A stretch of 23,802 bases of DNA from Candidatus Rifleibacteriota bacterium (GCA_029565415.1 JAKQOH010000213.1:1-23802); one strand, 5' to 3'. Shown: positions 5,986-15,677, counted from the first letter of the stretch. Made by a program: numbers and translations. The notes: generated by a model from the letters alone, not told the origin.

Positions 5986-8418
5986 ATGCAAGACTCGATT
6001 TTTCGTCTGAAACCTCATCATGCGTATCGTTTCCTCGGAACGATCTGCGCCTGTCTCGGCCTTTCCCTCCCCTTTTCCTTCTACCGGATGATCCAACTGG
6101 GGCCGGTGCTGGGCAATCTTTCTCACTTCCTTGCCTTCGTCGCCCTCAGCGCCCTGTATCTCATCAGGACACGCATCAGCCCGGACCGCCTGTTTCTGGC
6201 AACCATGGGCGTATCGATGGTGGCCCTTCCCATGGGCTTCATTCACCTCGGAATGCTGAGCGTGAATCTCCTGCTGCTCCCTTTCATCCCGATTCTCCTG
6301 CGGATCGGGTATGGGAAGCGGGCCGCCTGGGTCGGTGTCGGTTACATGACGCTCGTCATCGCCCTCTTCGCCTTTCTGTTCACGTCGCACCGCCTGACGG
6401 TGACGGTGGACCCGGTCTCTTACGTGTATGCACCCAGCTCATGGCTGTACAGCCTTTCCTGTCTCATTCTCGCCACGCTCCTGTTCGTGGTTCTGTATAC
6501 CCCGGCGGAAGTCACGGTCATGGAAAAACAGGCCTGGTTCACCGCCATTTTCGATGGGGTCAGCGATGCCCTGTTCATCCGGGATGCAGAGACCGGCGAG
6601 GTCATCGACGTCAACCAGCGTGTCTGCGAGATGTTCGGGTACACCCGCGACGAAGTGCTCGACAAGCCGCTCGGGTTCCTGAGCGCCGGCACCCCTCCCT
6701 ACACACGGGACGGCATCGCGGAAAAGTTCCAGCAGGCGATCCGTGAAGGGTTCTCGGCCCTCGACTGGCATGTGCGCCGAAAGGACGGAAGCTTGCTCTG
6801 GGTCGACGGGGACATGAAACGCGTCCGGATCGGTGAGCGGGACGTCGTGATCATCGCCCTGCGCGATATCACGGCTCGCAAGGCCGTGGAAGAGGCTCTT
6901 CGCGAAAGCGAGGAAAGATATAGACAGGTATTCGAGATGGAGTCGGACGCCCTGTTCCTCATCGACAAGGAAACCGGGCGCATCCTCGAAGTGAACTCGG
7001 CAGCCTGCGCCCTCTACGGCTACACGCGGGAAGAACTTCTACTGATGCGGAACACGGATCTCTCGGCCGAGCCCGACCAAACGGTACACCAGACCAAGAC
7101 CGAGGGGCTTCTCATCCCGATTCGCCATCACCGCAAAGCAGACGGAACGGTGATCCCCGTCGAGATCACGGCAGGGCATTTCACCCTGGGCGGCAGGCGG
7201 GTGCACCTGGCGGCCATCCGCGATATCTCGTTCCGATTCAAACTCGAGGAACAGCTCCAGCAGGCCCAGAAAATGGAATCGATCGGCCGTCTCGCCGGCG
7301 GAATCGCCCACGATTTCAACAACATGCTGTCGCCGATCATCGGCTTTTCGGATCTGCTGGGCAAATCATTGCCCACGGACGAACGCCACCGGGAATGGCT
7401 GGAATCGATCCAGAAGTCGGCAAGCAGGGCCCGCGACCTGACCCGGCAGCTCCTTGCCTTCAGCCGGAAACAGGTGCTGGTCCTCAAGCCAATATCTCTG
7501 GAAACTGTATTGAGAGATATGGAACGTATCCTGCGCCGGACGATCCGGGAGGATATCAGCATCGAGGTGTCGATCAAGCCGCGCGTCGGCATCGTACGGG
7601 CCGACGTCGGGCAGCTCGAGCAGATCCTGATGAATCTGGCCCTGAATGCGCAGGATGCCATGCCCAAAGGCGGTACCCTGCGCCTGGGCCTCGACGAGAC
7701 CATGTATCGCCCGGTCGGCCCCGAGGCCCCCGTCGACACGGCCGCCTCGCCCCATGTCATGCTGTCGGTCAGCGACTCCGGCTGCGGCATGGAGAAAGCC
7801 GTCCTGCAGCATCTGTTCGAGCCCTTCTTCACGACCAAGGAACGGGGAAAAGGCACCGGGCTCGGCCTGTCGATGGTTTATGGCATCGTTCGTCAGCACG
7901 GAGGGTATATCCAGGCCGACTCGACGCCGGGCGAGGGAACGACGTTCATCATCTATCTGCCGGTGCTCGCCGATGTTTCGGTGCAGGAGAACGAACCCCG
8001 TTCAAGCACCGAATCGGTGGCGGGTGGGAATGAAACCGTTCTGGTCGTCGAAGACGACGAGATGGTCCGCAGCATGATCCAATTGATCCTCCAGCGCCAG
8101 GGCTACAAGGTACTGACGGCCTCGAACGGCCCCGAGTGCCTCGAACTGATCGGCCGCCTGACGGACAGGATCGACCTGCTCCTGACCGACGTCATCATGC
8201 CGGGCATGAACGGCAGAGAACTCTACGATGAGCTTTCAAAGCGCATTTCCCCGCTCCGCGCGATGTTCATTTCGGGATACGACTCGAACGTCATCGCCCG
8301 GCACGGCATTCTCGAAGAGGGGCTGCATTTCCTGCAGAAACCCTTCACTCCCGACCAGTTGTGCGCGAAAGTGCGTGAGGCGATCGAGTCGGGCAGCTCA
8401 GACAAGAAAGCCGGCTGA
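5986..8418 (+). CDS. Membrane hybrid sensor histidine kinase (5-6 TM, PAS-PAS-HisKA-HATPase-REC)
   Basis: Numbered from the ATG at 5986, the protein has 810 residues. Hydrophobic segments cover about 15-175, with little periplasmic sequence between them. Two PAS domains follow (about 182-300 and 308-420). The HisKA box has phosphoacceptor H442 in GGIAHDFNN. The ATP-binding domain shows the N box (NLALNAQDAM, about 550-559), DSGCGM and GTGLGL. A C-terminal receiver domain has acidic residues near 689-691, phosphoacceptor D735 in LLTDVIMPG and K785. It probably autophosphorylates on H442 and passes phosphate to D735 and then to an unlinked partner, as no output domain or response regulator gene is adjacent. 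The signal is unknown; the second PAS may bind a cofactor. No Shine-Dalgarno site precedes either ATG (5971 or 5986). I prefer 5986 because of the promoter position. Its 3' end overlaps truC by 21 bp. Confidence 0.93.
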   Translation: MQDSIFRLKPHHAYRFLGTICACLGLSLPFSFYRMIQLGPVLGNLSHFLAFVALSALYLIRTRISPDRLFLATMGVSMVALPMGFIHLGMLSVNLLLLPFIPILLRIGYGKRAAWVGVGYMTLVIALFAFLFTSHRLTVTVDPVSYVYAPSSWLYSLSCLILATLLFVVLYTPAEVTVMEKQAWFTAIFDGVSDALFIRDAETGEVIDVNQRVCEMFGYTRDEVLDKPLGFLSAGTPPYTRDGIAEKFQQAIREGFSALDWHVRRKDGSLLWVDGDMKRVRIGERDVVIIALRDITARKAVEEALRESEERYRQVFEMESDALFLIDKETGRILEVNSAACALYGYTREELLLMRNTDLSAEPDQTVHQTKTEGLLIPIRHHRKADGTVIPVEITAGHFTLGGRRVHLAAIRDISFRFKLEEQLQQAQKMESIGRLAGGIAHDFNNMLSPIIGFSDLLGKSLPTDERHREWLESIQKSASRARDLTRQLLAFSRKQVLVLKPISLETVLRDMERILRRTIREDISIEVSIKPRVGIVRADVGQLEQILMNLALNAQDAMPKGGTLRLGLDETMYRPVGPEAPVDTAASPHVMLSVSDSGCGMEKAVLQHLFEPFFTTKERGKGTGLGLSMVYGIVRQHGGYIQADSTPGEGTTFIIYLPVLADVSVQENEPRSSTESVAGGNETVLVVEDDEMVRSMIQLILQRQGYKVLTASNGPECLELIGRLTDRIDLLLTDVIMPGMNGRELYDELSKRISPLRAMFISGYDSNVIARHGILEEGLHFLQKPFTPDQLCAKVREAIESGSSDKKAG

Positions 8419-9141
8419 GGGAGCACCGCGAAACGGACAGCCGCCGGGAAACAGGGCATCCAGAATTCCGATCGTCTTCGCATCCGGCGGACAGACGACC
8501 CGGAGTCGCCGGCCGAGCCAGGGATGATCGAACCGGATTTCGACCGCCATCAGCAACATGCGGTCACAGCCGAACCGGTCCCGCACCGAGAGATTGTGCG
8601 CCCGGTCCCCCTGTGAGGTGTCCCCCACGATCGGATGCGCCACCCCCGAGAAATGCCGCCGGATCTGCTGCCTGCGGCCGGTTTCGGGCTTCACCTCGAC
8701 GAGGGAATACCGACTCGTGGCATGCGGCCCCACGGGAACCGGCAGCTCCACCGTCTCCAGCGTGCGATACCGCGTGATCGCTTCCTGGAGGGGCTCGCCG
8801 GGCCACTGATGCATCCGGCGGTCGATCACGCCATCCGGCGGCTGGAACCAGCCCCGCACCACGGCCAGATACGTTTTTTCGACATTGCGCGACTCGAACT
8901 GCGCAGAGAGTTTTCCGGCCGCTTCCGAGCTGAGCGCCATGACGAGAGCCCCCGACGTCGCCCGGTCCAGCCGGTGCACCGGCAGCACGCGCCGCCCGAG
9001 CTGCTCGCAGATGATCGGCAGCAGGGTTTCGGCCGTGGCCTCGGCGATGCGCGTCGGGTGGACGAGCAGACCGACGGGCTTATGGACCGCCACATACCAT
9101 TCGTCCTGGTAAAGGATTTCGAGTGGTTCCATCGTCCCCAT
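8398..9141 (-). CDS. truC: tRNA pseudouridine(65) synthase TruC-like (RluA family)
   Basis: The 247-residue protein is an RluA-family pseudouridine synthase. The catalytic loop VHRLDRATSG carries the invariant aspartate, and ETGRRQQIRRH and HPIVGD are further family motifs. Its start, EPLEILYQDEWYVAVHKPVG, closely follows E. coli TruC, which modifies uridine 65 of certain tRNAs; RluA-type rRNA specificity cannot be excluded. There is no S4 domain. The ATG at 9141 follows a GGAGAGGGA stretch. A second ATG at 9132, preceded by GGGG, is an equally plausible start, and the upstream frame to 9222 lacks family similarity. The gene stands alone on the minus strand, and its stop codon lies inside the last codons of the convergent kinase gene. 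Confidence 0.9.
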   Translation of the reverse strand: MGTMEPLEILYQDEWYVAVHKPVGLLVHPTRIAEATAETLLPIICEQLGRRVLPVHRLDRATSGALVMALSSEAAGKLSAQFESRNVEKTYLAVVRGWFQPPDGVIDRRMHQWPGEPLQEAITRYRTLETVELPVPVGPHATSRYSLVEVKPETGRRQQIRRHFSGVAHPIVGDTSQGDRAHNLSVRDRFGCDRMLLMAVEIRFDHPWLGRRLRVVCPPDAKTIGILDALFPGGCPFRGAPSAGFLV

Positions 9142-9178
9142 CTTCGGATACTTCCCTCTCCGTTCCGGAAGGTGACAA

Positions 9179-9207
9179 AGTGTCGCACGACCGGCAGGGA
9201 ATGACAA
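9179..9207 (-). promoter_or_regulatory. Possible truC promoter
   Basis: On the minus strand TTGTCA (9207-9202) and GACACT (9184-9179) are spaced by 17 bp, about 38 bp before the start codon. The -35 is good and the -10 is poor. For the opposite strand I see only a lone TTGACT (9298-9303) without a well-spaced -10 ahead of the protease gene. Confidence 0.3.
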
Positions 9208-9348
9208 GCGGCTCCCGATCAAATCGCGGCTCGAGCCCAGGGTCGAAGCCCGAAGAGATTCGCCCGAAACTCCCGGGGGAATTCTGCCGATATCTGATTG
9301 ACTGAATCGTTTTTTCGGTCGGGGATATTCGCATCGGGGGTTTTCCGC

Positions 9349-12300
9349 ATGAGCCGAGCGCTCCGGGCATTCATCACAAGGTCTTTGTTGTGCGGCCTTC
9401 TTGCCGCCGCCCTGGCTCTGATCGGCTGCGGAGGCGGAGGCGGCTCGTCACCGGTCGGCCCCTCGCTGGGCGGCCAGACGTCCTGGTCGATCGGCCTCGA
9501 CCAGGTGCGCCAGGCCTTGTTGACTGCCTCGGGAAGCGCCTGGGCGGCCGACGAAACCGCGATCACCCTCGAACTCTCGCAGGAAGAAGCCGTCGCGCTG
9601 TGCGGACTCATCCCCGATCCGTTGCTTTCGAGCTTCTCCACCACTCTTCGCACCGGCATGACCTCGGCCGTTTCGGCCGCCCACCTTGCCCCCGATGCCT
9701 CGACCCTTCCCCGCCGCTTCTCCTGGCTCGACAAGGATGGCCGGAACTGGACCTCCCCCGCCAGGACGCAGGGAAAATACGGCACATGCGTCGCGTTCGC
9801 GACCATCGCCGCGCTGGAGACAGGGCTGCGCATTTCCCGGAACCAGGCCACGGCTTCCCTGGACTTGTCCGAATGGGACCTGTGGCTGAACGGAACCCGC
9901 GGCAAGCAGCCGCTTCCGGGCGGATGGTATCCGTCCGCCGCCGCCGCCTATCTCGTGGAAACGGGCGTTCCGGCTGAAGAGTTCAGCCCCTACGGGATCA
10001 TGGACGCATCTCCCGCTATTCCGGCTTCGGCTGAGCGGGCAAAAATCACGGGCTGGTCGCTGGTCGCCGGCCGGGAAAGTCTCAAACAGGCCCTCCTGAA
10101 CGGGCCGGTCATCTCGTCGATGCGCGTATGCGCTGACTTCTTCTTTTATCGGGGCGGCATCTACGAAGCCATCGCGGGGCCCGAGATCGGGGATCATGCG
10201 ATCCTGCTGGTCGGCTTCGACGACGACACGAGCTGCTGGATCGCCCAGAACTCCTGGTCGGCCGCCTGGGGCGAGAACGGCTTTTTCCGCATCCGGTACG
10301 GCCAGCTCAACGATGTCGGCCTCCAGCTCGCCATCACCGGAAATCAGCAGAACAGCCAGACCGGCTCGCCGGATGAAACCGAAGCGGCCCTTTCCGGCGA
10401 CGAACCGGCCGGCGCTGCGGCGGCGATGCTGAATATTGAGCCATATATTTCAGATGTGACGGCCACCTCGGCCGTCGTCTGCTGGACGACCCATGAAGAG
10501 GTGACGGCCCGGGTCGAGTATGGAACCGGGGCCACCCTCTCCGAGGCAGTCACCGAGGCGGCGCCTGCAACCCGCCACGCCGTGCGGCTCGCCAACCTGT
10601 CGGAGGCGACGGACTACCGGTTCCGGGTTTCGGCCCAGACCGACGACGGCACCGTTCCGCTCTCGTCGACGCGGATGTTTGCGACCCTCGCCTCGACCGC
10701 CACGGCCTCGCCGACCCCGATCATCTACGACGTGCTCGTCAGCAACGTCACGAAGGATTCGGCCGTCGTCTCCTGGAAGACAGACAAGGGTTCGACGAGC
10801 AGCGTGCGGTATTCGACGACGACCTACGCCTCGACGACCACGGATCTGCGGATCGTGACCTCGCACGCGATGACCCTCCGGTATCTCACTCCCGGCACGC
10901 GGTATGACGTCGTCGTTTCCTCGGCGATCGACGCCCAGGTCGCGACCTCCGAGCCCGCCATCTTCACCACGCAGGATGCGGTGCCCCCCCTCATCACCGA
11001 GGTCTCTGCCCACACCATCACGAAGAACTCGGCGACGGTGGTCTGGAAAACCAACGAGCTCTCGACCTCCCAGGTCGAGTATGGGAAAACGACGGCCTAC
11101 GGGCTGGTCACGAACCTCGTTGCCGTTCCGAGCTACGGGCACCAGGTCGTCCTGACGGGCCTCGCACCGGCAACGCCGTATTACTACCGCGTCCGGTCGA
11201 AGGATGCGAACCAGAACGAATCCGCCCAGGCCGGCCCGGTGCCCTTCACGACGCTGGCCGATACCGTCGCTCCGATTGACGCGACGCCGCTGACGATCAC
11301 CGATGCCTCGGCCACGGCCGTCACCCATGCGACCGCCCAGATCGTCTGGCTGACCGACCGGCTGTCGACGGCCCAGGTCGAGTATGGCACCACCCCGGCG
11401 CTCGGTTTGACGACCCCCATCGTTTCGACGCTTTCCTACGGCCATCTCGTGAACCTGTCGGGGCTCACGGCGTCCCAGACCTACTACTACCGGGTCCGGT
11501 CGAAAGACGCGAAAAGCATCGAAGCCGCCTCGGTCATCACCTCGTTCCGGACCCTCCCGAGCCCGGCGACCGTCATCGACGCGAGCCTGCCCCAGATCAC
11601 CAACGCATCGGCCACGGCCATCACCTACGCGACGGCGCAAGTCGTCTGGCTGACCGACCGGCTGACGACCAGCCAGGTCGAGTACGGCACCACGCCGGCC
11701 CTGGGCCTGGTCACTCCCCTCGTTTCGGCGCTTTCCTATGGTCATCTCGTCAATCTGTCCGGCCTGAGTCCGGCCCAGACCTACTATTACCGTGTCCGGT
11801 CGAAAGACGCCGCAAATAGAGAATCATATAATACCATAGCATCTTTCACCACGCTACCAAGCCCGGTGCCCGTCGTCGATGCAAGCCTGCCGGTGATCAC
11901 CAATGCCTCGGCAACGGCGATCACGAAATCCTCCGCCCAGATCGTCTGGCTCACCGACCGGATGACGACCGGCCAGGTCGAGTATGGCTCCACGCCCGCC
12001 TTCGGCCTGACGACCCCGCTCGTCTCGACCCTTTCCTACGGGCATCTGATCACGATTTCCGGTCTCGAACCGTCCCAGACCTACTACTTCCGAGTGCGGT
12101 CACGGGATGCGCAGAACGCCGAAGCCTCGGCCACGGCCGCCCCGTTCCTCACCCTGGCGAATCTTCCGGCGCTCGAGGCCACGGTGCCGCAGATCACCGA
12201 AGCCTCGGCCACGGGTATCCTCAAGACTTCGGCCCAGATCGTCTGGCTCACCGACACGCCGGCGACCTCCCAGGTCGAGTACGGCACCACGCCGGCCTAC

Positions 12301-15300
12301 GGGCTCGTGACCCCTGTCAACACCGTTCTCTCGTATGGCCATCTCGTGAATCTCTCCGGGCTGGCCTCGAATCAGACCTACTACTACCGCGTCCGCTCGC
12401 GCGACGCCCGGGGCAACGAAGCCTCGGCCACGGCCGCGGTTCCCTCGTTCACGACGCCAGCCGATACGGCCCCGTCCGTCGATCCGACCGCCCCGGTCAT
12501 CTCGTCCCCCTCGGCCGCCCTCGTTACGGGAACGACGGCCACGATCGTCTGGCTGACGAACGAGCCCTCCACGACCCAGGTGGAATACGGCCTCACCGAC
12601 GCCTACGGCTGGATCTCGCCGCTCAATACGACACTCCTCGAGACGCACAAGGTGGTCCTGAACAGCCTGATCGCCTCGAGAACCTACTATTTCCGGGTCC
12701 GGTCGAAAGATATCGATGGCAATGAATCGATCGCCACCGGCTCGTTCCTGACGGTCGACACCCTTCCGCCGGCTCTCTCGAACGTGTTCACCACGGCAAT
12801 CACCGGCACCTCGGCGACGATCACATTCGTGACGAACGAGCCCTGCACGGCCCAGGTCGAATACGGCCTGACGGATTACGGCCTCGTGGCCCGCTCACCG
12901 GTAACGGCCTCGACGACGTTCGCGATCCCCCTGACCGGCCTCGCTTCCCAGAAGAATTACAAATACCGGGTCCGGATCTCCGATCAGGCCGGGAACAGCG
13001 TCGTGTCGGCCATCTTCAGTTTTACAACGCTTGATATTATACCGCCAATTCTATCCAACATCACCGTTTCCGGCCTGACAAGTTCGACGGCCGTCATCTC
13101 CTGGACGACCGACAAGGTGACCACGGCCCAACTCGACTGGGGTCCCGCCGCCGGAGTGTATTCCGACGGCCAGCGACTCGACCAGGCACTCACCTTCTCG
13201 CACTCATTCAGGATCTCCTGGCTGATCGATCCGACAGCGGCCGAAAAGCACTTCTCGATCATGGCCACCGACAGTTCGGGCAACGTCACCAACTCCGGGA
13301 ACCAGCGGTTCTTCCTGCTGCCCGTCATCAATACCATCGCGACCGCCGGAATTCTCCCGACCTCGGCAAACGTCACCTGCACGACCAATCTGCCCACCAC
13401 CTCGGTCATCGAGTATGGAATGACGGCCCAGTATGGAAGCCGGACGGCCATGACCCCGATCCCGGCACCGTATGGAACCGCCCACACCGTCGCCCTGAGC
13501 GGCCTCGTGCCCCTCTCGACGTATCACTACCGGATCCGGTCGGTCGACCAGACGGGCCGCGAGACGGTCTCGGCCGACCAGACATTCTCGACGCCGGCCT
13601 CGGGCAACGCGCCCGTGATCACGAACCTCGCGGCGCGGAACATCACCCCCACCACCGTTCAGATCGCGTGGCAGACAGACAAGAACACGTCGGCCATCGT
13701 CGAATACGGCACGACCACGGGGCTGTACACAATGCAGGCAGCCTCGACGGCGGCCTGGTCGACCTCGCACGCCGTTTCCCTGCAGAACCTTCTGGCCGGC
13801 CGGACGTATTACTACCGCGTCCGATGCACCGATGCCGAAGCCCTGGAAACCCTTTCCGGCGAGTATTCGTTCCTCACCCCGGGCCTGACCTCGCCCCAGA
13901 TCACGGCGATCCAGGTGACCGACCTCGCCAGCAGCTCGGCCGTCATCACCTGGAAGACGGATCAGCCCAGCTCCAGCCAGGTCCAGTACGGCATCACGAC
14001 CAGCTACAATCTCGCGAGCCCGTTCGATGCGACGGCCACGACGACGCACGCCGTCACGCTGACACAGCTGAGCACCTCGCGGCTGTACCACTTCCGCGTC
14101 CGGTCGCGGAACGCCCAGGGCCTCGAGGCCGTTTCCACCGACGGCAGCTTCCTCACGCCCGACCAGAGCGCCCCCGTCATCTATGACCTGATCGTCCAGA
14201 ACATCACCGGCACCTCGGCCACGATCATCTGGAAGACCGACGAGAACAGCGATTCGAAGCTCGAATACGGCACCACGCTGCCCCTCACCGGCATCGCCGG
14301 CATCAATTCCTTGATGAGCAAGAACCACGCGGTGCTGCTCACCGGCCTGACCTCGAGCACGACCTACACGGTCAACGCCGTATCGAAGGACGGGTTCAAC
14401 AACGTCGGCTCGCTCTCGACGACGTTCGCCACCCTCGACCGCACCGGCCCCGTCATCAGCGACGTCAATCTGACCCCGCTGACCGCGACCGAAGCCGTCG
14501 TCACCTGGGTGACCAACGAGGCCGCCACGTCCCAGGTCGAGTATGGCCTGACCACGACCTACGGCTCGCTGATGCCCCAGTTCCCGTATCCCTCGACGGC
14601 CACGATCACGCACTCGGTCATTCTGAGCGGCCTCGCCAACCCGGCGACGTATCACTTCCGCGTCCGGTCGACGGATGCGGCCGGCAACCTGAACATCTCG
14701 CGCGACTTCGTTTTCACGACCACCGACAAGACCGTGCCCGTCATCAGCGGCATTGTCGTGCAGAACATCACGAACACTTCGGCCACGATCGTCTGGAAAA
14801 CCGACGAGGCGGCCGACTCGGCCGTGTATTTCGGGCCGACCACCGCGTATCTCGAGGCCGGTTCCCCCAAGACGAACACAGCGCTGGCGAAGGACCACGC
14901 GGTCACGCTGTACAACCTCGCCGAGAACACCACCTACCATTTCCTCATCCGCACGAAGGATGCGGCAGGCAACCAGACCGATTCGGAGGACATGGTGTTC
15001 ACGACGATGGATCTGACCGCCCCGGTCATCTCGGGCGTCGCCACCCCGACCGTGCTCGAGAATGGCGCCACGATCACCTGGACCACCGACGAGGCGGCCA
15101 ACTCGCGTATCGAATACGGTCTCACGACGGCCTACGGCTCGGTCGCGACCGTCACCGAGGCGCTCTCGGCCACGCACAGCGTGACCATCAACGGCCTGAC
15201 GCCGTTCACGACCTACCACTTCCGCGTCCGGTCGACGGATGCGGCCGGCAACGAAACGATCTCGGGCGACTACCATTTCGTCACCCGGGAAACGCTGCTG

Positions 15301-15576
15301 GTGCAGAACGTGAAGGTGACCTACATCAACCAGAACTCGGCCGTCATCACCTGGACGACGAACATCGGCGCTGCCTGCTACCTGCGCCACGGCACCGTGC
15401 TTCCCGCCGACTTCCTGACGACGGAAGACAGCCTGCCGTGGGGAACGAACCACTCGGCCACGATCTATCTGACGGGAGCGCCGCTCGCGAACACGACCTA
15501 CTCCTTCCAGATCCGCGCCTTCACCAGCTCCGACGTGAATGCCTACTCCGAGATCCGCTCGTTCGTGACCCCGTAA
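9349..15576 (+). CDS. Large lipoprotein: papain-family (C1A) cysteine protease domain plus 18 fibronectin-III-like repeats
   Basis: The protein has 2075 residues from the ATG at 9349, preceded by GGGGG. An N-terminal signal ends in a lipobox (LIGC, lipidated C27) followed by six glycines, indicating a lipoprotein. Residues about 120-335 form a papain-type peptidase: Q141 and catalytic C147 in TQGKYGTCVAFA, H283 in GDHAILLVG and N301 in AQNSWSAAWGENGFF. There is no obvious long inhibitory propeptide. From about 363 to the end I count 18 domains of about 90-100 residues with the pattern SATIxWxTxxxxxSQVEYG ... GLxxxxTYYYRVRSKDxxGNE, typical of the Fn3/purple-acid-phosphatase-N fold. No C-terminal sorting signal is seen. 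It is likely a surface-anchored protease on a long stalk, acting on external proteins, adhesion or predation; the substrate is unknown. Domains 4-7 are especially alike. Confidence 0.9.
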   Translation: MSRALRAFITRSLLCGLLAAALALIGCGGGGGSSPVGPSLGGQTSWSIGLDQVRQALLTASGSAWAADETAITLELSQEEAVALCGLIPDPLLSSFSTTLRTGMTSAVSAAHLAPDASTLPRRFSWLDKDGRNWTSPARTQGKYGTCVAFATIAALETGLRISRNQATASLDLSEWDLWLNGTRGKQPLPGGWYPSAAAAYLVETGVPAEEFSPYGIMDASPAIPASAERAKITGWSLVAGRESLKQALLNGPVISSMRVCADFFFYRGGIYEAIAGPEIGDHAILLVGFDDDTSCWIAQNSWSAAWGENGFFRIRYGQLNDVGLQLAITGNQQNSQTGSPDETEAALSGDEPAGAAAAMLNIEPYISDVTATSAVVCWTTHEEVTARVEYGTGATLSEAVTEAAPATRHAVRLANLSEATDYRFRVSAQTDDGTVPLSSTRMFATLASTATASPTPIIYDVLVSNVTKDSAVVSWKTDKGSTSSVRYSTTTYASTTTDLRIVTSHAMTLRYLTPGTRYDVVVSSAIDAQVATSEPAIFTTQDAVPPLITEVSAHTITKNSATVVWKTNELSTSQVEYGKTTAYGLVTNLVAVPSYGHQVVLTGLAPATPYYYRVRSKDANQNESAQAGPVPFTTLADTVAPIDATPLTITDASATAVTHATAQIVWLTDRLSTAQVEYGTTPALGLTTPIVSTLSYGHLVNLSGLTASQTYYYRVRSKDAKSIEAASVITSFRTLPSPATVIDASLPQITNASATAITYATAQVVWLTDRLTTSQVEYGTTPALGLVTPLVSALSYGHLVNLSGLSPAQTYYYRVRSKDAANRESYNTIASFTTLPSPVPVVDASLPVITNASATAITKSSAQIVWLTDRMTTGQVEYGSTPAFGLTTPLVSTLSYGHLITISGLEPSQTYYFRVRSRDAQNAEASATAAPFLTLANLPALEATVPQITEASATGILKTSAQIVWLTDTPATSQVEYGTTPAYGLVTPVNTVLSYGHLVNLSGLASNQTYYYRVRSRDARGNEASATAAVPSFTTPADTAPSVDPTAPVISSPSAALVTGTTATIVWLTNEPSTTQVEYGLTDAYGWISPLNTTLLETHKVVLNSLIASRTYYFRVRSKDIDGNESIATGSFLTVDTLPPALSNVFTTAITGTSATITFVTNEPCTAQVEYGLTDYGLVARSPVTASTTFAIPLTGLASQKNYKYRVRISDQAGNSVVSAIFSFTTLDIIPPILSNITVSGLTSSTAVISWTTDKVTTAQLDWGPAAGVYSDGQRLDQALTFSHSFRISWLIDPTAAEKHFSIMATDSSGNVTNSGNQRFFLLPVINTIATAGILPTSANVTCTTNLPTTSVIEYGMTAQYGSRTAMTPIPAPYGTAHTVALSGLVPLSTYHYRIRSVDQTGRETVSADQTFSTPASGNAPVITNLAARNITPTTVQIAWQTDKNTSAIVEYGTTTGLYTMQAASTAAWSTSHAVSLQNLLAGRTYYYRVRCTDAEALETLSGEYSFLTPGLTSPQITAIQVTDLASSSAVITWKTDQPSSSQVQYGITTSYNLASPFDATATTTHAVTLTQLSTSRLYHFRVRSRNAQGLEAVSTDGSFLTPDQSAPVIYDLIVQNITGTSATIIWKTDENSDSKLEYGTTLPLTGIAGINSLMSKNHAVLLTGLTSSTTYTVNAVSKDGFNNVGSLSTTFATLDRTGPVISDVNLTPLTATEAVVTWVTNEAATSQVEYGLTTTYGSLMPQFPYPSTATITHSVILSGLANPATYHFRVRSTDAAGNLNISRDFVFTTTDKTVPVISGIVVQNITNTSATIVWKTDEAADSAVYFGPTTAYLEAGSPKTNTALAKDHAVTLYNLAENTTYHFLIRTKDAAGNQTDSEDMVFTTMDLTAPVISGVATPTVLENGATITWTTDEAANSRIEYGLTTAYGSVATVTEALSATHSVTINGLTPFTTYHFRVRSTDAAGNETISGDYHFVTRETLLVQNVKVTYINQNSAVITWTTNIGAACYLRHGTVLPADFLTTEDSLPWGTNHSATIYLTGAPLANTTYSFQIRAFTSSDVNAYSEIRSFVTP
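11281..12480 (+). repeat. Four tandem 300-bp coding repeats (Fn3 units 4-7)
   Basis: Units begin at 11281, 11581, 11881 and 12181, each exactly 300 bp (100 codons). Shared words include CAGATCGTCTGGCT, CAGGTCGAGTA and TACGGCCATCTCGTGAA. Other Fn3 units in the gene are of variable length and more divergent. The regular spacing points to recent tandem duplication or ongoing homogenisation by recombination. Confidence 0.85.
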
Positions 15577-15638
15577 GAACGGCGCCAACGACGGCCCGGC
15601 AGCCGGGGGGCACCGGGCAGGCACGGGCCACCCGCACG

Positions 15639-15660
15639 TCATGCCGAAAGGAAGGCATGA
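15639..15660. promoter_or_regulatory. Inverted repeat upstream of uup (candidate operator or stem-loop)
   Basis: TCATGCC (15639-15645) and GGCATGA (15654-15660) are perfect 7-bp arms with an 8-base spacer. No T-run follows, so it is a poor terminator for the protease gene. The right arm reaches the expected -35 zone of the uup promoter, a position fit for a regulator. Confidence 0.35.
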
Positions 15661-15677
15661 TGCCGGATGGCCCGACC

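Noticed and set aside
11281..12480. CRISPR-like array
   Set aside because: The 300-bp units are in-frame protein repeats without short repeats and unique spacers, and no cas gene is present.
15597..15660. Terminator for the protease-Fn3 gene
   Set aside because: The 7-bp inverted repeat lacks a T-run and overlaps the uup promoter zone, so it is listed as a possible operator instead. No convincing terminator was found.
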